The position numbers and the translations under genes were made by a program. From Trematomus loennbergii (taxonomy: Eukaryota > Chordata > Actinopteri > Perciformes > Nototheniidae), in contig JAAOOA010000100.1 of assembly GCA_012861695.1 (NCBI GenBank), positions 124,001 through 188,000 on the forward strand: DNA of 64,000 nt, in the 5' to 3' direction. Position 1 is the stretch's first letter; every line of letters starts with the position of its first letter. Below are positions 1-10,565 of the stretch, piece after piece. The notes under the pieces were generated by a model, which had not been told where the DNA came from, searched no databases, and was given only the letters and a program-made list of their open reading frames with translations.

Positions 1-44
1 GTGTCTCCTGTTCACCAAAACATACCCATCTGTTATGGAAAAAT

Positions 45-183
45 AAAGTATTCCAAAAGTATTCTAAAAGTAATCTGAATACGTTACTTTTTTAAGACAC
101 GTAACTCTAACTGTATTCGGATTACTTTCAGAGCCATGTATTCAGTAACCGATTACATTTACAAAGTAACCCTCCCAACCCTG
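45..183. mobile_element. Fragment of a hAT-like MITE end
   Basis: The T/A-rich stretch with repeated GTAAT/ATTAC motifs ends in CCCTCCCAACCCTG, whose reverse complement begins CAGGGTTGGG, a typical hAT terminal-repeat start. No matching opposite end or 8-bp duplication is visible, so it looks truncated. The partner lies at about 24981-25119. Family assignment is by the terminus only. Confidence 0.4.
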
Positions 184-904
184 ATTAAAAGTGCCAAAAC
201 GCCACTATGAGACAAAACACAAAGTGTTTGACCAAACATTCCCTCTCAAGTCAGAACTGAGGTCACAAAAAATAAGCAGTCTCAGAGCCCAATATGATCA
301 GTCCACCAGGATCAAAATTAAAACTAAATATGGTTCCAGGGCAGGCTAACCGAGGCTAACCAATGAGCACCTGCATGTGTGTATGAGAATGGCCCTGACA
401 CCATTTCAGCCCAGATTTAAACTCCTGGCAGGACAAGCTCAGCTCAATTCTCGCACTGAATTAAAGAAAAGTGAGTGAGGGACTGCAATATAAGAGGGAA
501 AGAAAGAGAAACTTTAAAACTGTTCAATTGTTATGATGTGTAAAGACTGATATTGTTCTATAATCGTCTGAAACTGTTAAGTCATGATGTGAAACGGTTA
601 ACAAAGCTATTTTATTTATTTCTCTATTTTATTTTTAAATGCAGCCCGAGAGGAACATTACACATATCCACAGTATTTACTGTATATCTGTATAGTTCAA
701 TGTTATTGACAATAAATATTGTTGTTTTTGAATTGTACTTTCTTTATCTGATTGGCAGTTAGTTGTTGATTACATGCAGACGTTGATAAAGCTACAGGCT
801 ACTTCAATATATATCACACTAATTCATAAAGCAAGTTAGATATTTTGATGTTCCGGACCTTTGCATGGGGAGATTTTCTCTAACTGGACCTCGTTGAATT
901 TTAG
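184..904. other. Non-coding, no recognised feature
   Basis: No convincing coding region is visible. Short open frames here are AT-rich, lack recognisable motifs and differ between units A and B by frame-breaking indels. A purine-rich patch lies near 460-520. Confidence 0.5.
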
Positions 905-1305
905 TTGAATACCCCTGTACTAGGGCATTGCGTTCCAAGAATGCAGGGTTGTTGGTTGTTCCTCGAGTCTCTAAAAGTACAATGGGAGCCAGAGCCTTTT
1001 CTTATCAAGCTCCATTTTTGTGGAATCAGCTTCCAGTTTGTGTTCGGGCGGCAGACACCCTATCCGTTTTTAAGAGTGCGCTTATGAACTTCCTTTTTGA
1101 TAAAGCTTATAGTTAGGACTGATTAGATTCAGCCCCTAGTTTTGCTGCTATAGGCTTAGATTGTCGGGGGACACCTTACTTCTTCCTTCTCTCTGTCTGT
1201 GCCTGTGTACTCTCATGTTCCGAATAACCCAGCTTCCCCCAAATTTCCTTTTTGGTGTCTTATATTGGGCTATATAAATAAACATTGATTGATCGATTGA
1301 TTGAA
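905..1305 (+). mobile_element. L2/CR1-type LINE, 3' end
   Basis: The stretch 928-1116 encodes the C-terminal tail of an L2/CR1-type ORF2 (GARAFSYQAPFLWNQLP, then VFKSALMNFLFDKA before a TAG stop). A short 3' UTR follows, ending in an ATTGATTG-type microsatellite at about 1283-1305, the terminus expected of L2/CR1 elements. The 5' side is truncated, as usual for target-primed insertion. It is a dead fragment. The family is recognised from the conserved 'W.QLP' tail, not from a search. Confidence 0.75.
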
Positions 1306-1689
1306 TCAAATATCATTACATTCCATTCTACAGTTGTAGGCAAAATCACACAGAACAGATACCACTAAAATGCATAAAAACAAACAAAAAATGGCAGAGT
1401 AGACAAATATAAAATGTAATTATTGATCAATAGTCTTTAGGGTTCTGTTCTTACATTTGTTTGCTATTAAATATAAATATATATCATATTTTTAGACAGG
1501 ATTTTCACGCACTGCTGTACAAATCTGCACATTTCAAAGTTATACGGTTAATGGTCCGTCCTTACTCAACATGTCACAATATTTGTCAGTCGTTTGAATT
1601 GGCAGGGGAGATGGCAGGAGACTGTTTTTTTGGTACTGTGACTATTGTTGCATGCGCCCACTTCCCAGCCCTCCCATCCCCTGGTCTCT

Positions 1690-1751
1690 TTGTAAAAGGT
1701 GCAGTATGATTCAGACATGAAGACAGACAATCATCTCTCCTTTTTACAGGT
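1690..1751 (+). promoter_or_regulatory. Possible 5' non-coding exon and splice donor
   Basis: The sequence around 1741-1755 reads CTTTTTACAG followed by GTGAGT, a strong splice donor. A credible acceptor (TGTTTTGACAG, ending at 12725) lies 13 bases before the receptor ATG at 12739. If real, the aminergic receptor would have a non-coding first exon and an intron of about 11 kb that now contains the L1. Splicing would put a stop in the joined frame, so the exon would be untranslated. This is inference from two splice-like motifs only. Confidence 0.2.
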
Positions 1752-3077
1752 GAGTGTCATTGTTTAAAATCTTCTAGTAATGCCGGTTTTTGTTGTTAAA
1801 CCAAAATTCAAGACCTTGTTTGAAATGCTTACATCTATAAATAAGCTAATCTGTAGTCACTGTGCTGCTCTTCATAGAATCAGATGGAAAGATGAAGAAT
1901 CTTGTTAATGTGTGATATTTAATATGTGGCTTTTCCAGGGTTAGGATAACTTTATTTTTATTAGACGTTTTTTGTAACTTCTTTCTTTGAATATCTTATA
2001 ATAGATCCTAATCTGTATAACAACATCATTCTAATATTATATATTCACAAATGAAACTGAGATGTAGTCATCAAGAATGCATTTTAATCATAACCAAACT
2101 GTTAAATGGCTGTTAACTCTGTACAACATTTATCAGGGTATTTATAATATCACCTAGCATATGGGCAACATCATCACACTGAATGTATTGTTTTTTATAA
2201 GCTTGATTGCAAAATGTAAATGTAAAAAGAGATGTACTAATCAATGTCTACTCTCTTTTTTTGGATGATAGCAGAGGCATTACACAAAAAGAAAACAGAC
2301 TTATAAAATTATGATTCTTGCAGACGTGATGTTTCTCAATTAGGCAAAATGATAAGAAGGACAAAGGGAAACATGGCGTGTGGGGGCTGGGGGCTGTGAA
2401 GATGACTGCCGAAGTGTCCTTCGCCTCACTGAGGGGGATTTGCAGAGTATTAGGCACTTTTTACCCACCAACAGCCTTTATGAAAGAGGATATAGAGTAA
2501 AGTTGTACTAAAAGTAAGATTTACAAACCTGAACCTAGATATGGGTATAATTTCATGTTTATTTGTTTACTAATTTATATACATAGTACACGCCAAACTA
2601 AAATCAAAATGTTCATTAAGCATCATTTTCCTAACACAGTCCCTGTGGTGTTCATTAAAATCTATTACAAGTTAGCTTGGACATCTGCTCCCTGCTCACT
2701 TTGCTTGCACTGAGAATTACACGCAATTCTGCTCATTACAGTCATATGTCTTCTGCTGTGTGATAATCTGTAATGAGCAATGCATGAATCCAGACAAGTA
2801 AAACTTAATTGCCAGAGGAGTGAAACTTATTTGCTGGTATGAGCTGAAATGAAACTTTTATAAATATAACACATGCAGGTTTCATTGTCCTCTTTGAGAA
2901 AGTGTGACTGTGGTTCCAATTCAACAGACCTGATAGCTAATGTGGATAATTCCATGCACGTTAAGCTAATCAATAACTTCCCTCTGTCAGAGCATTTCTT
3001 GGTTATGTAGAGACAGGCAAAAAGGGAAATACATATCGTTCTCCTCATTATATCAACATCTGGGATGAAAATAACAT
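1752..3077. other. AT-rich non-coding stretch
   Basis: I see no gene or recognisable repeat. A minus-strand open frame at 2248-2457 has low-complexity Ser/Pro content and no family motif. The sequence is conserved in unit B (26685-28007) only because of the duplication. Confidence 0.5.
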
Positions 3078-4795
3078 CTGTCTTTTCTTCTTTTTTTTTC
3101 TTTTTTTTAATTTTGTTTTTATTGAGTCAGGCACAATGAGTTTACATTTATACAGTCAATATGTTTCCCTTTCCCCCCCTCCCCTCCCGGTCCTAGCTAG
3201 TAAAGTAAATAGATACATATAGGTACAAATAAAGTAATGTAAAAGATAATATAAAAAAATTAATAGATAAGGAAATAAAGAATAATAACAATAATACATG
3301 TACCCATATACTCACATATGTATACCCACATATACACATACACATACATACACGTACATACATACATGTATATAAAGACAGAAAAAAAAAACATACATTC
3401 ATAATTCCCCCCTATCTTCTTAATGTAGTGTCTTAAGTTCAGCTATGTAGGCTAACACAGAGCGCCAGACAGATTCAAATAGTTCTGAAGAGCCCCTCAG
3501 GTTATATTTAATTTTCTCCAAGTTCAGGTACATCATTAGATCTTTGAGCCATAGAGATGCTTTAGGTGGTATCGAAGATTTCCATTCTAGGAGTATTCTT
3601 CTACGTGCTAAAATAGATGCAAAGGCTATACTGTCCTTAGTTTTCCTCCTCATCATTCGGTGGCCAGGTAGTACCAGAAATGGCAGTTTCTGCAAATGGT
3701 GTCAATACCACGTCCAAGGCCTGAGCAAGGTGTTTGAAAATGCTTGTCCAGTATCCTTGTAGGCGAGGACAAGACCAAAACATATGAGTCATGTTTGCTG
3801 GTGACGTGTGGCATCTGTTACAGGTATCCGTGACATTTGGGTATATTTTGGAGAGTTTAGAGTTGGTGTAATAGATACGGTGGACAACTTTAAGTTGTAT
3901 AAGATTGAGCCTGGAACAGGACGTACTATTGTTCACTCTCGCTAATGCGCCATCCCAGACATCATCATATATTGCTTGGACTAGTTCCTCTTCCCAATCT
4001 TGTTTGATTTTACCAAGAGATGTTTCTGAGAGACGGGAGACGGAATAGTAAATTCTTCAAATCAAACCTTTTTCGGTTGTTAGAGTGTCCAGAATTGAGT
4101 CAATTATTGAATCCGGAGGGATATTGGGGAAGGAAGGGTTATTTAGTTTAACCCAGTTACGGACCTGGAAGTAACGAAATAGATGAGTGCATGGGAGGCA
4201 ACATTTGTCATAGAGTTGGCTACAGCTACCGAAAACATTGTTGATATAAAGGTCTCTTACTCTGATAAGACCTAATCTCGGCCACATAGAGAAGGCCCCA
4301 TCAGTGTAAGGGGCGAGAAAGAGATGGTTGTTGCGAATGGGACTATGAATAGAGGATCCATTAAGTCCATGAACATTTCTGAATTGGGACCATATTCTTA
4401 GGGTGGAAACAACTATTGGGTTATTCAAATATTGAGTCGGCCGGCTCGGTAATAGATGTAAGCAAAGCCAAAAGTGAGGTAGTAGGACAGGATTTGGCTT
4501 CAAGCTCACACCAACTCAATGTTGGTTCCTTAGTCCATAAAATTATGTTGTGGATATTGGCTGCCCAATAGTAGTGTCTTATGTTTGGAAGCGCTAATCC
4601 TCCTGTAGATCTGTGCCTTTGTAAAAGCTCTTTCCTAATTCTAGGAGTCTTCCCTTGCCATAAGAAAGAGGAGATTAGTGTGTCTATTTTACGAAAAAGT
4701 GATTTGGGTAGGAAGACTGGCAGACATTGAAAGAGGTACAGGAAGCGAGGGAGAACGTTCATTTTGATACAGTTTACCCTCCCAGCGATACTTAA

Positions 4796-5302
4796 AGGAG
4801 AGGTGTCATGCTTTTCCGGTTATTACCCATCCCCTTGTGTGTTATGAAGGTTTTTATGCATGTAAACGGTGTGCAGAGTCAAAACCCTCAAAGTACACCC
4901 TATAGCGAGTAAAACTCTAACACAGAAAATACCTCCCCAAAACGCCTCGTTGGAGATACGTCATTGTCCATTTGATTCTTCCGGGTACGGCATGATGTCA
5001 TGCCGTACCCGGAACGAAATGGACCAATCCGTGGAGCCGTTACGTTACGTCCGCGTAGCCGTTACGTTAAGCCCCCGCTGATTGGTCCAAATTGACCAAT
5101 CCACGGACTTCCTCACACATACATCTGTGTGCAGGGAGCAGGCAGCTCAGCTGATTTCTCCTTCCTGGCTGCAGGCTGATAACAGAGAGAGATGCTGTAT
5201 GAGAAACCAATGTGAGTTTGGAAAAATGCACAGTATAAATCTATTTTAGTATACCTCAACAATGGAATTATGATCAGTGGAAATGGCCATGACACCTCTC
5301 CT
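4796..5302. mobile_element. TTAA-target MITE in L1 ORF2 (507 bp)
   Basis: The terminal inverted repeats begin AGGAGAGGTGTCATG and end CATGACACCTCTCCT. The element is flanked by TTAA on both sides (4792-4795 and 5303-5306). Removing the element and one TTAA restores the L1 reading frame (WNNLHL joined to SIAGRVNCIKMN), which proves the empty site. TTAA targets are used by piggyBac and Kolobok transposons; which of the two is not decided here. A 15-bp-arm hairpin (CCGGGTACGGCATGA, loop TG) lies at about 4981-5012. No coding capacity. Confidence 0.85.
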
Positions 5303-6933
5303 TTAAATGTAAATTATTCCACCTTTCCAAATCAAATTTGAGCTTGTCAATTAGTGGTGGGACGTTGTTTTTGTAAAGGTCTGAGAGTTTTCCACTTATA
5401 TTCACGCCTAAGTACTTAAAATTACTCCTGGACATCTTAAAGGTGATGAGTCTATCGGGGATCTGAAGGGCCAGGTCATTTACAGGGAAACTCACTCTTG
5501 GAAAAGTTTAGCTTGTACCCTGAAAAGGTTCCGAATCGAGTTAACAGATCTATTATCTGAGGAATGGTAGATATAGGGTTAGAAATGAACAATAGTAAAT
5601 CGTCAGCGTATAACGAGAGTATGTGTTCTGAACCATATCTGGTAATTCCTTGTGTAAAGCTGGCAGATTTAAGCGCAATTGATAAGGGTTCGATCGCCAT
5701 GGCGAATAATAACGGGCTTAGAGGGCAACCCTGGCGAGTACCTCTACCTAGTGTAAAATATTGAGAATTCATCCCGTATTCACTGAAGCCTTGGGTGAAG
5801 AGTATAACAATGCTATCCACGACACAAATTTGGATCCGAGGCTGAACCTCTTAAGGACCTCAAATAGAAAGCCCCACTCCACCCTGTCGAACGCTTTCTC
5901 TGCATCCAATGAGACCACCACCTCTGGTGTCTCCTTGGATGCAGGAGAGAGGAGGATGTTGAGAAGGCGACGGATGTTGGAGAAGGAGTATCGTCCTTTC
6001 ATAAACCCAGTTTGGTCTAATGATATGATGTTTGGCTTGACTGATTCAAGGCGTATGGCTAGTATTTTAGCTAGGATCTTATAGTCCGCATTCAGAAGGG
6101 AGATGGGGCGATAGGAGCTACATTCAGAATTTTCCTTGCCTGGTTTTAATAATACGATTACTACCGCATCAGTGAGCGTTTGTGGCAACTTCCCCGGTCC
6201 AGAGAGTCCTCGAACATTCTCAAAAGAAGGAGGGTCAATTTATCAATACATTTTTTTTTAACTCAATTGGATAGCTGTCTGGGCCGGGGGCCTTGCCACT
6301 CTGATTGAGTCAGCTATTTCACTGGGCTTTAGAGGTTGATCCAACTCACCCTTCTGAGCAGGTGTTATGGACGGAAATTCCAGATCATCCAAGAATTGAG
6401 TTCTGTCCGCATTATCGACAGGGGCTTTTGAGGCATATAGTCCAGAGTAAAAGGTTTTAAAGGTGTCATTGATAACAGATGTGATTGTTGTGAGTCCACG
6501 AGTAGGGTTCCGTATTTGTTTAATTTGTTGGGAAGCCGACTGGCTCTTAATTTGGTGCGCTAGGAGACGACCCACCTTCTCCCCATGTTCATACTGAAAT
6601 CCACGCGATCTTAAAAGCAATTTCTCAGTCTCTTGCATTGAAAGTAAATTGTATTCCATCTGAAGATTTTGCCTTTCTTTATCTAATTCAGGGGATGGAC
6701 ATGTTGAGAGTTTGCTATCTAGTTTTGCTATACTGCCCAACATTTCTAACCGTTTTTGCTTTTTCAATTTGTTTTGCCTTGCAGAGTAAGAGATAGTATC
6801 TCCTCGGATCACAGCTTTTAACGTCTCCCACAAAAGAGATGGTGATATCCCATCAGACATATTGGTTGTAAGGAAATCATCAATAGCTTTAGAGATTGTT
6901 TCACAGAATCGATCATCGTTTAACAGTGTACAG

Positions 6934-8162
6934 TAGGGATGTGCATCTCCATCACTGAGGCCGATACGATGCGCATCTCGATACGCTACCAACGATACGA
7001 TACATTAACGATACCTTTGAAACACCAGGCGATGCGATACGATACGATTCACCCCTGTTGCGATACAGTTCGATACGATTTGATTCAACATTATGCGATA
7101 CGGGGCGATACAATGTGATTCAACACGATGCTAAATAATGATACAATTCAATATGGTACGACAGAGGATTTTGTTTTATTCCTTATATGCAGCAAATCAT
7201 ACATTAACAAAAAAGTGCTTCACATATTTGCTTCTCTCTACTAGTACTGCACATCCCATCATGCTGTTTCTTTTTTACCTTAAAAAAAAAAAACACTTGG
7301 ACCTTTCACAAACTGGCCTTTTCACAAGTGTAGTAGTGTTCTCTGTCTCCAGAGTACAGTTCAATTTTATAACACCTCACAGTTAAACAATTTAAGGATG
7401 CCCAGATTAACAATGTGCAAATAACAACTACCATAGTGCAATGCACATACAACTGCCAGCCTGATGTGCTTAACACTCATTCAGAGGCTAACTCACCAGT
7501 GAGCAGAAAGCAGTGGTTTCTATAGGAACAATAAAGAAAATAACCTTTCACAAACAGGTATTTCATAACTGCTTACAATTGTAAGGAAGACATTTAAACT
7601 ATTATTGGCAGTCACAGGCTGTTGTAAACTAAACACCACTCTCACTGACAGAACACCTCACTGAGTGATTGAACTCATATGTCTAACTTTCAGGTTTCTC
7701 TTTTCAGCCGCAGACCCCATGTTGCCTCTATGTGCGTCGCTAAGTTCCTCGTACTACTTGTGTACTTTAAAGCCGCACGGCATCGTTTACAATTTGCGAG
7801 CGATTTTTCAAGTTGTCCGTCTTTCTTGAAAAATTCGAAGTGTTGCCAAACGTTTGATTTGTAGGTATTTTTCGGTGCGCTGTGTTTCTCTTTCTCCTCG
7901 ACTTCCATGTGTGTTGATAACTGAGACTCTCGGCCTCCGTAGTGGCGAAGCAAAGATCAAAGATCGTCTCTGCTGAGTGCTGACAAGATGAGGGGATATT
8001 ATATGAATGAATCGTTTTTTTACCGATGCAAAGACGCTACAATCGATGCATCGCGAGTTCAACCCAAACTGTAGCCGATGTGCACTCTTTCAACCGGTGC
8101 ACTCGCATCTTGAACGTTTATGCCGGTGCACCGATGCGAATCGGTGAATCTTAACATCCCTA
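6934..8162. mobile_element. Non-autonomous hAT element in L1 ORF2
   Basis: A 1229-bp insertion with termini TAGGGATGT... and ...ACATCCCTA and a perfect 8-bp duplication GTGTACAG (6926-6933 and 8163-8170), diagnostic of hAT transposons. The subterminal regions are full of GATACGAT-type repeats (6950-7140) and ATGCATCG-type motifs (8010-8150), likely transposase-binding repeats. Between them is a relic of a BED zinc finger on the minus strand (7690-7953), so it derives from a BED-containing hAT with the catalytic region deleted. Confidence 0.9.
7690..7953 (-). pseudogene. BED-type zinc finger remnant of a hAT transposase
   Basis: An 87-residue open frame contains SNVWQHFEFF (residues about 34-43) followed by CKRCRAALKYTSSTRNLATHI, the pattern of a BED zinc finger, the DNA-binding domain at the N-terminus of many hAT transposases. 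The Cys pair and first His are visible. The second expected His is not at its usual position (THIEATWGL), consistent with decay. No catalytic hAT core follows. The identical frame in unit B is at 32625-32888. Confidence 0.6.
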
Positions 8163-9535
8163 GTGTACAGTTCAGTCTCCAGGGGGGACGTGTCTTTTGT
8201 AACAGTGTGAATGAGAGGTCAAGTAGTAATGGGGCGTGGTCGGATATCACTATGGTTGAGTATTCTATGCTTTTGACAGCGGGAAGAAAATAGTTATCGA
8301 TAAAAAAATAGTCGATTCGCAAGAATGTTTTGTGAACCAAGGAGTAGAAAGAAAACTATTTCACTTTGGGGTAGAGAAAACGCCATGGGTCCACACATCC
8401 TGTTTGACTCATAAATAATGAGATGGCTTTAGCCATTTTAGAGGGGGAGTCCCGTTTTGGGCTAGATTTGTCTAAAAGCGGGTCCATTGTACAGTTGAGA
8501 TCACCGCCCAAAATCAAATGGTGGGAGTTTAGGTTGGGTAATAATGATATCACCTTTCCCATGAATGCTTCATCATCCCAGTTGGGCGCATATAGATTGG
8601 CGAGAACAATATTGACATTATTGAGGGAACCAGAGACTATCACAAAGCGACCTTGAGGATCCGCTATAACCTTAGTCGGGCTGAACTGTATTTTGTTATG
8701 CATCACAATAGCTGCGCCTCTTGCTCTACTACTAACATTGGAATGAAAGGTTTGGCCAACCCATAATGCCTTTAACCTATGGTGGTCCTTGGTGGTCAGA
8801 TGAGTTTCTTGTAAAAAGGCAATTTCAGTTTTAAGATGTTTGGAAAATGGGGGAAATATTCTGCCTCTTTTAACTGGGGCATGAGCTCCACCATTTCCTG
8901 TCCTACATTAACCATCATCAAAATGTGACCCAGAAGTATATGAAGAGGTAGCATGGGGCCTATTTAATGGAAAGCAGGAGAAACGAACAACAAAAATAAA
9001 AAATAAACATAGTAGGACCTAACACCCAAATTCTCCCCAAAAAGAATGCTCTCAAAAAGGAGAGCCAAACACATATTCCCTTTCCTAAGCTTGTTCCGAA
9101 AACGAGAACTAGCAGCAGGACTCCAAAAAAATATGTCACTTCCGTATGACATTAACCTATAATCTAACTAATGTTCCTGAGCAGACAGGGCTCCTATCTC
9201 TACAATTGGTCTGACATGTAGAGTAAACAGTCTAGTGTTGTTTGTAGCCAATATAAAGTTAACCGCACAAACCAGAAATGAAACAAAAAAGGTTCCTAGC
9301 AAGGCTTGTTTCCCCCGGACCGTGCCTCTTTAACACCGGAAGTGGCCACAGTAAACATCACACAACAACAGAGGAAAGCTAGTGCACATGCTGGATAACA
9401 ACATCCATACCTCACGGTGGATCCATATCAGGATATCTTAATACAAACAGACTCAGGTTAAACATTTCAACTTCACCCTTTCCTGAGATGTCCGTGCATT
9501 CAGTCCAGAGAAAGTCTGTGCTCCACAGCCTCCCA

Positions 9536-10408
9536 CTACTCGGGCGGGACAATGCGTTGGTTGTAGAAGTCCTGGGCTTTTTGCGGACAGTCAAAGTAGT
9601 AATCGTCATTTCTGAATGAAACATGAAGACGAGCTGGGTGCAACAGGCGGAATTGTATTCCTTTCTGGTAAAGAGAATTTTTGATGGGGTTGAACGCAGC
9701 TCGCTTTTTTGCTAGGACAGTGCTGATATCAGGATACACTCTCAACTCGGTGCCGCCGTAATACAGCTTGTGTTGTCTGGCCCATTTTAAGACTGCCTCC
9801 TTTTCCTGGAAACGGAGAAATTTGACAATGAAGGCCTGAGGCTTCCCCGTGTTGTTGGAGTCTCCCGGTCTGGGACCGAGGGAACGGTGGGCTCGTTCTA
9901 TCTCCGGAGGACTGCTGAGAACACCGGGACCCGTCACCTCCATTATCAAGTCAGACACAAACTTTGTCGGGTCCTGACCCCTCTCGCGCCCCTCGGGTAT
10001 GTTTATTATCCCAGAGTTGGACCGCCTGGACCGGTTTTCGAGGTCGTCCACCCGCTCCTGGAATGTGATGGTTTGGGACTGTAGGGACTGAACAGCGGCT
10101 TCCATCACGGTGAGTTTCCCAACGTTTTCACCCACCACTACTTCGGTTTTGTCGAGACGGCTGTTGAACGATGCCACTTGTTGTCCCAGTGAGTTTACCG
10201 ACCTCTCCAGGGAATCCGTTGATTCTTGTATCAGTCTAGCCATGTCGGATTTGAAACTATGACTTTGTTTGCTGAGAAGAGCCTCCAGGTCCCCCTTGGT
10301 AACCGGGCAAGCGGCAGCCATGTTAGCTGCTATCTTAGCCGCTGTGGTCGCAGCTCTGGTTGTTTGTGTGGTTGATGTCGATGGCTGTTTCTGTTTCCCT
10401 TTAGTCAT
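9536..10408 (-). CDS. L1 ORF1 protein (RNA-binding chaperone), intact frame
   Basis: A 290-residue open frame near the 5' end of the L1, read from an ATG 142 bases inside the element. It starts with a basic, Ala/Thr-rich segment, followed by a long heptad-rich region (about residues 40-135: LEALLSKQ... to ...VDDLENRSRRSN), a predicted trimerising coiled coil. After it come an RRM-like segment and a C-terminal domain with ERAHRSLGPRP and AFIVKFLRFQEKEAVLKWARQ, the hallmarks of L1 ORF1p (Transposase_22 family). In the family this protein coats L1 RNA as a trimer and acts as a nucleic-acid chaperone. The frame is unbroken and identical in both units although ORF2 is dead. It is a transposon gene, not a host gene. 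Confidence 0.85.
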   Translation of the reverse strand: MTKGKQKQPSTSTTQTTRAATTAAKIAANMAAACPVTKGDLEALLSKQSHSFKSDMARLIQESTDSLERSVNSLGQQVASFNSRLDKTEVVVGENVGKLTVMEAAVQSLQSQTITFQERVDDLENRSRRSNSGIINIPEGRERGQDPTKFVSDLIMEVTGPGVLSSPPEIERAHRSLGPRPGDSNNTGKPQAFIVKFLRFQEKEAVLKWARQHKLYYGGTELRVYPDISTVLAKKRAAFNPIKNSLYQKGIQFRLLHPARLHVSFRNDDYYFDCPQKAQDFYNQRIVPPE

Positions 10409-10565
10409 TACTTCATAGTTCCCTTAAATATGAGCGTGGTTTGAATCGGTTACAAAATCGACTTTGAAAGGTATTTGAAAGGTATAGAAAAGTTTGTCAG
10501 GAGCCCTCCACACACATGTCTGCTCACTCCCTCATCAAACCGGAAGTCTCCTGTCTTTTCTTTCT

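Larger units (their letters stand above)
3420..8895 (-). pseudogene. L1 ORF2 (endonuclease and reverse transcriptase), broken
   Basis: Remains of L1 ORF2, which nicks target DNA and reverse-transcribes L1 RNA. Reading down the minus strand: an AP-endonuclease domain with QETH (about 8800), LANLYAPN and GGDLNCTMDP (8356-8706), and SDHAPLLLDL (8059-8340); a linker (6258-6992); RT with SSYRPISLLNADYKILAK and FDRVEW (5769-6188), RQGCPLSPLLF and YADDLLLF (5476-5820); and the C-terminal Cys/His-rich tail CNRCHTSPANMTHMFWSCP (3637-3936). Defects seen: an in-frame TAG in the endonuclease at 8356-8358, frameshifts near 5790 and about 5495, and interruption by a hAT element and a TTAA MITE. The 5495 shift is absent from unit B; the TAG and the 5790 shift are shared, so decay mostly predates the duplication. 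Confidence 0.88.
3092..10550 (-). mobile_element. Full-length L1 (LINE-1) retrotransposon, decayed
   Basis: This is a complete L1 on the minus strand: 5' UTR (10550-10409), ORF1 (10408-9536), a broken ORF2 (about 8895-3420) and a 3' UTR ending in an A-rich tail (T-rich on plus, 3092-3125). It is flanked by a target-site duplication, CTGTCTTTTCTTTCT at 10551-10565 and the same minus one T at 3078-3091; unit B keeps the perfect 15-bp pair. Its length of about 7.5 kb includes two later insertions, a hAT (6934-8162) and a TTAA MITE (4796-5302). It cannot mobilise itself: ORF2 has stops and frameshifts. Confidence 0.9.

Noticed and set aside
6950..7140. CRISPR-like short repeats (GATACGAT)
   Set aside because: Irregular spacing, no unique spacers, eukaryotic context; they are subterminal repeats of a hAT transposon.
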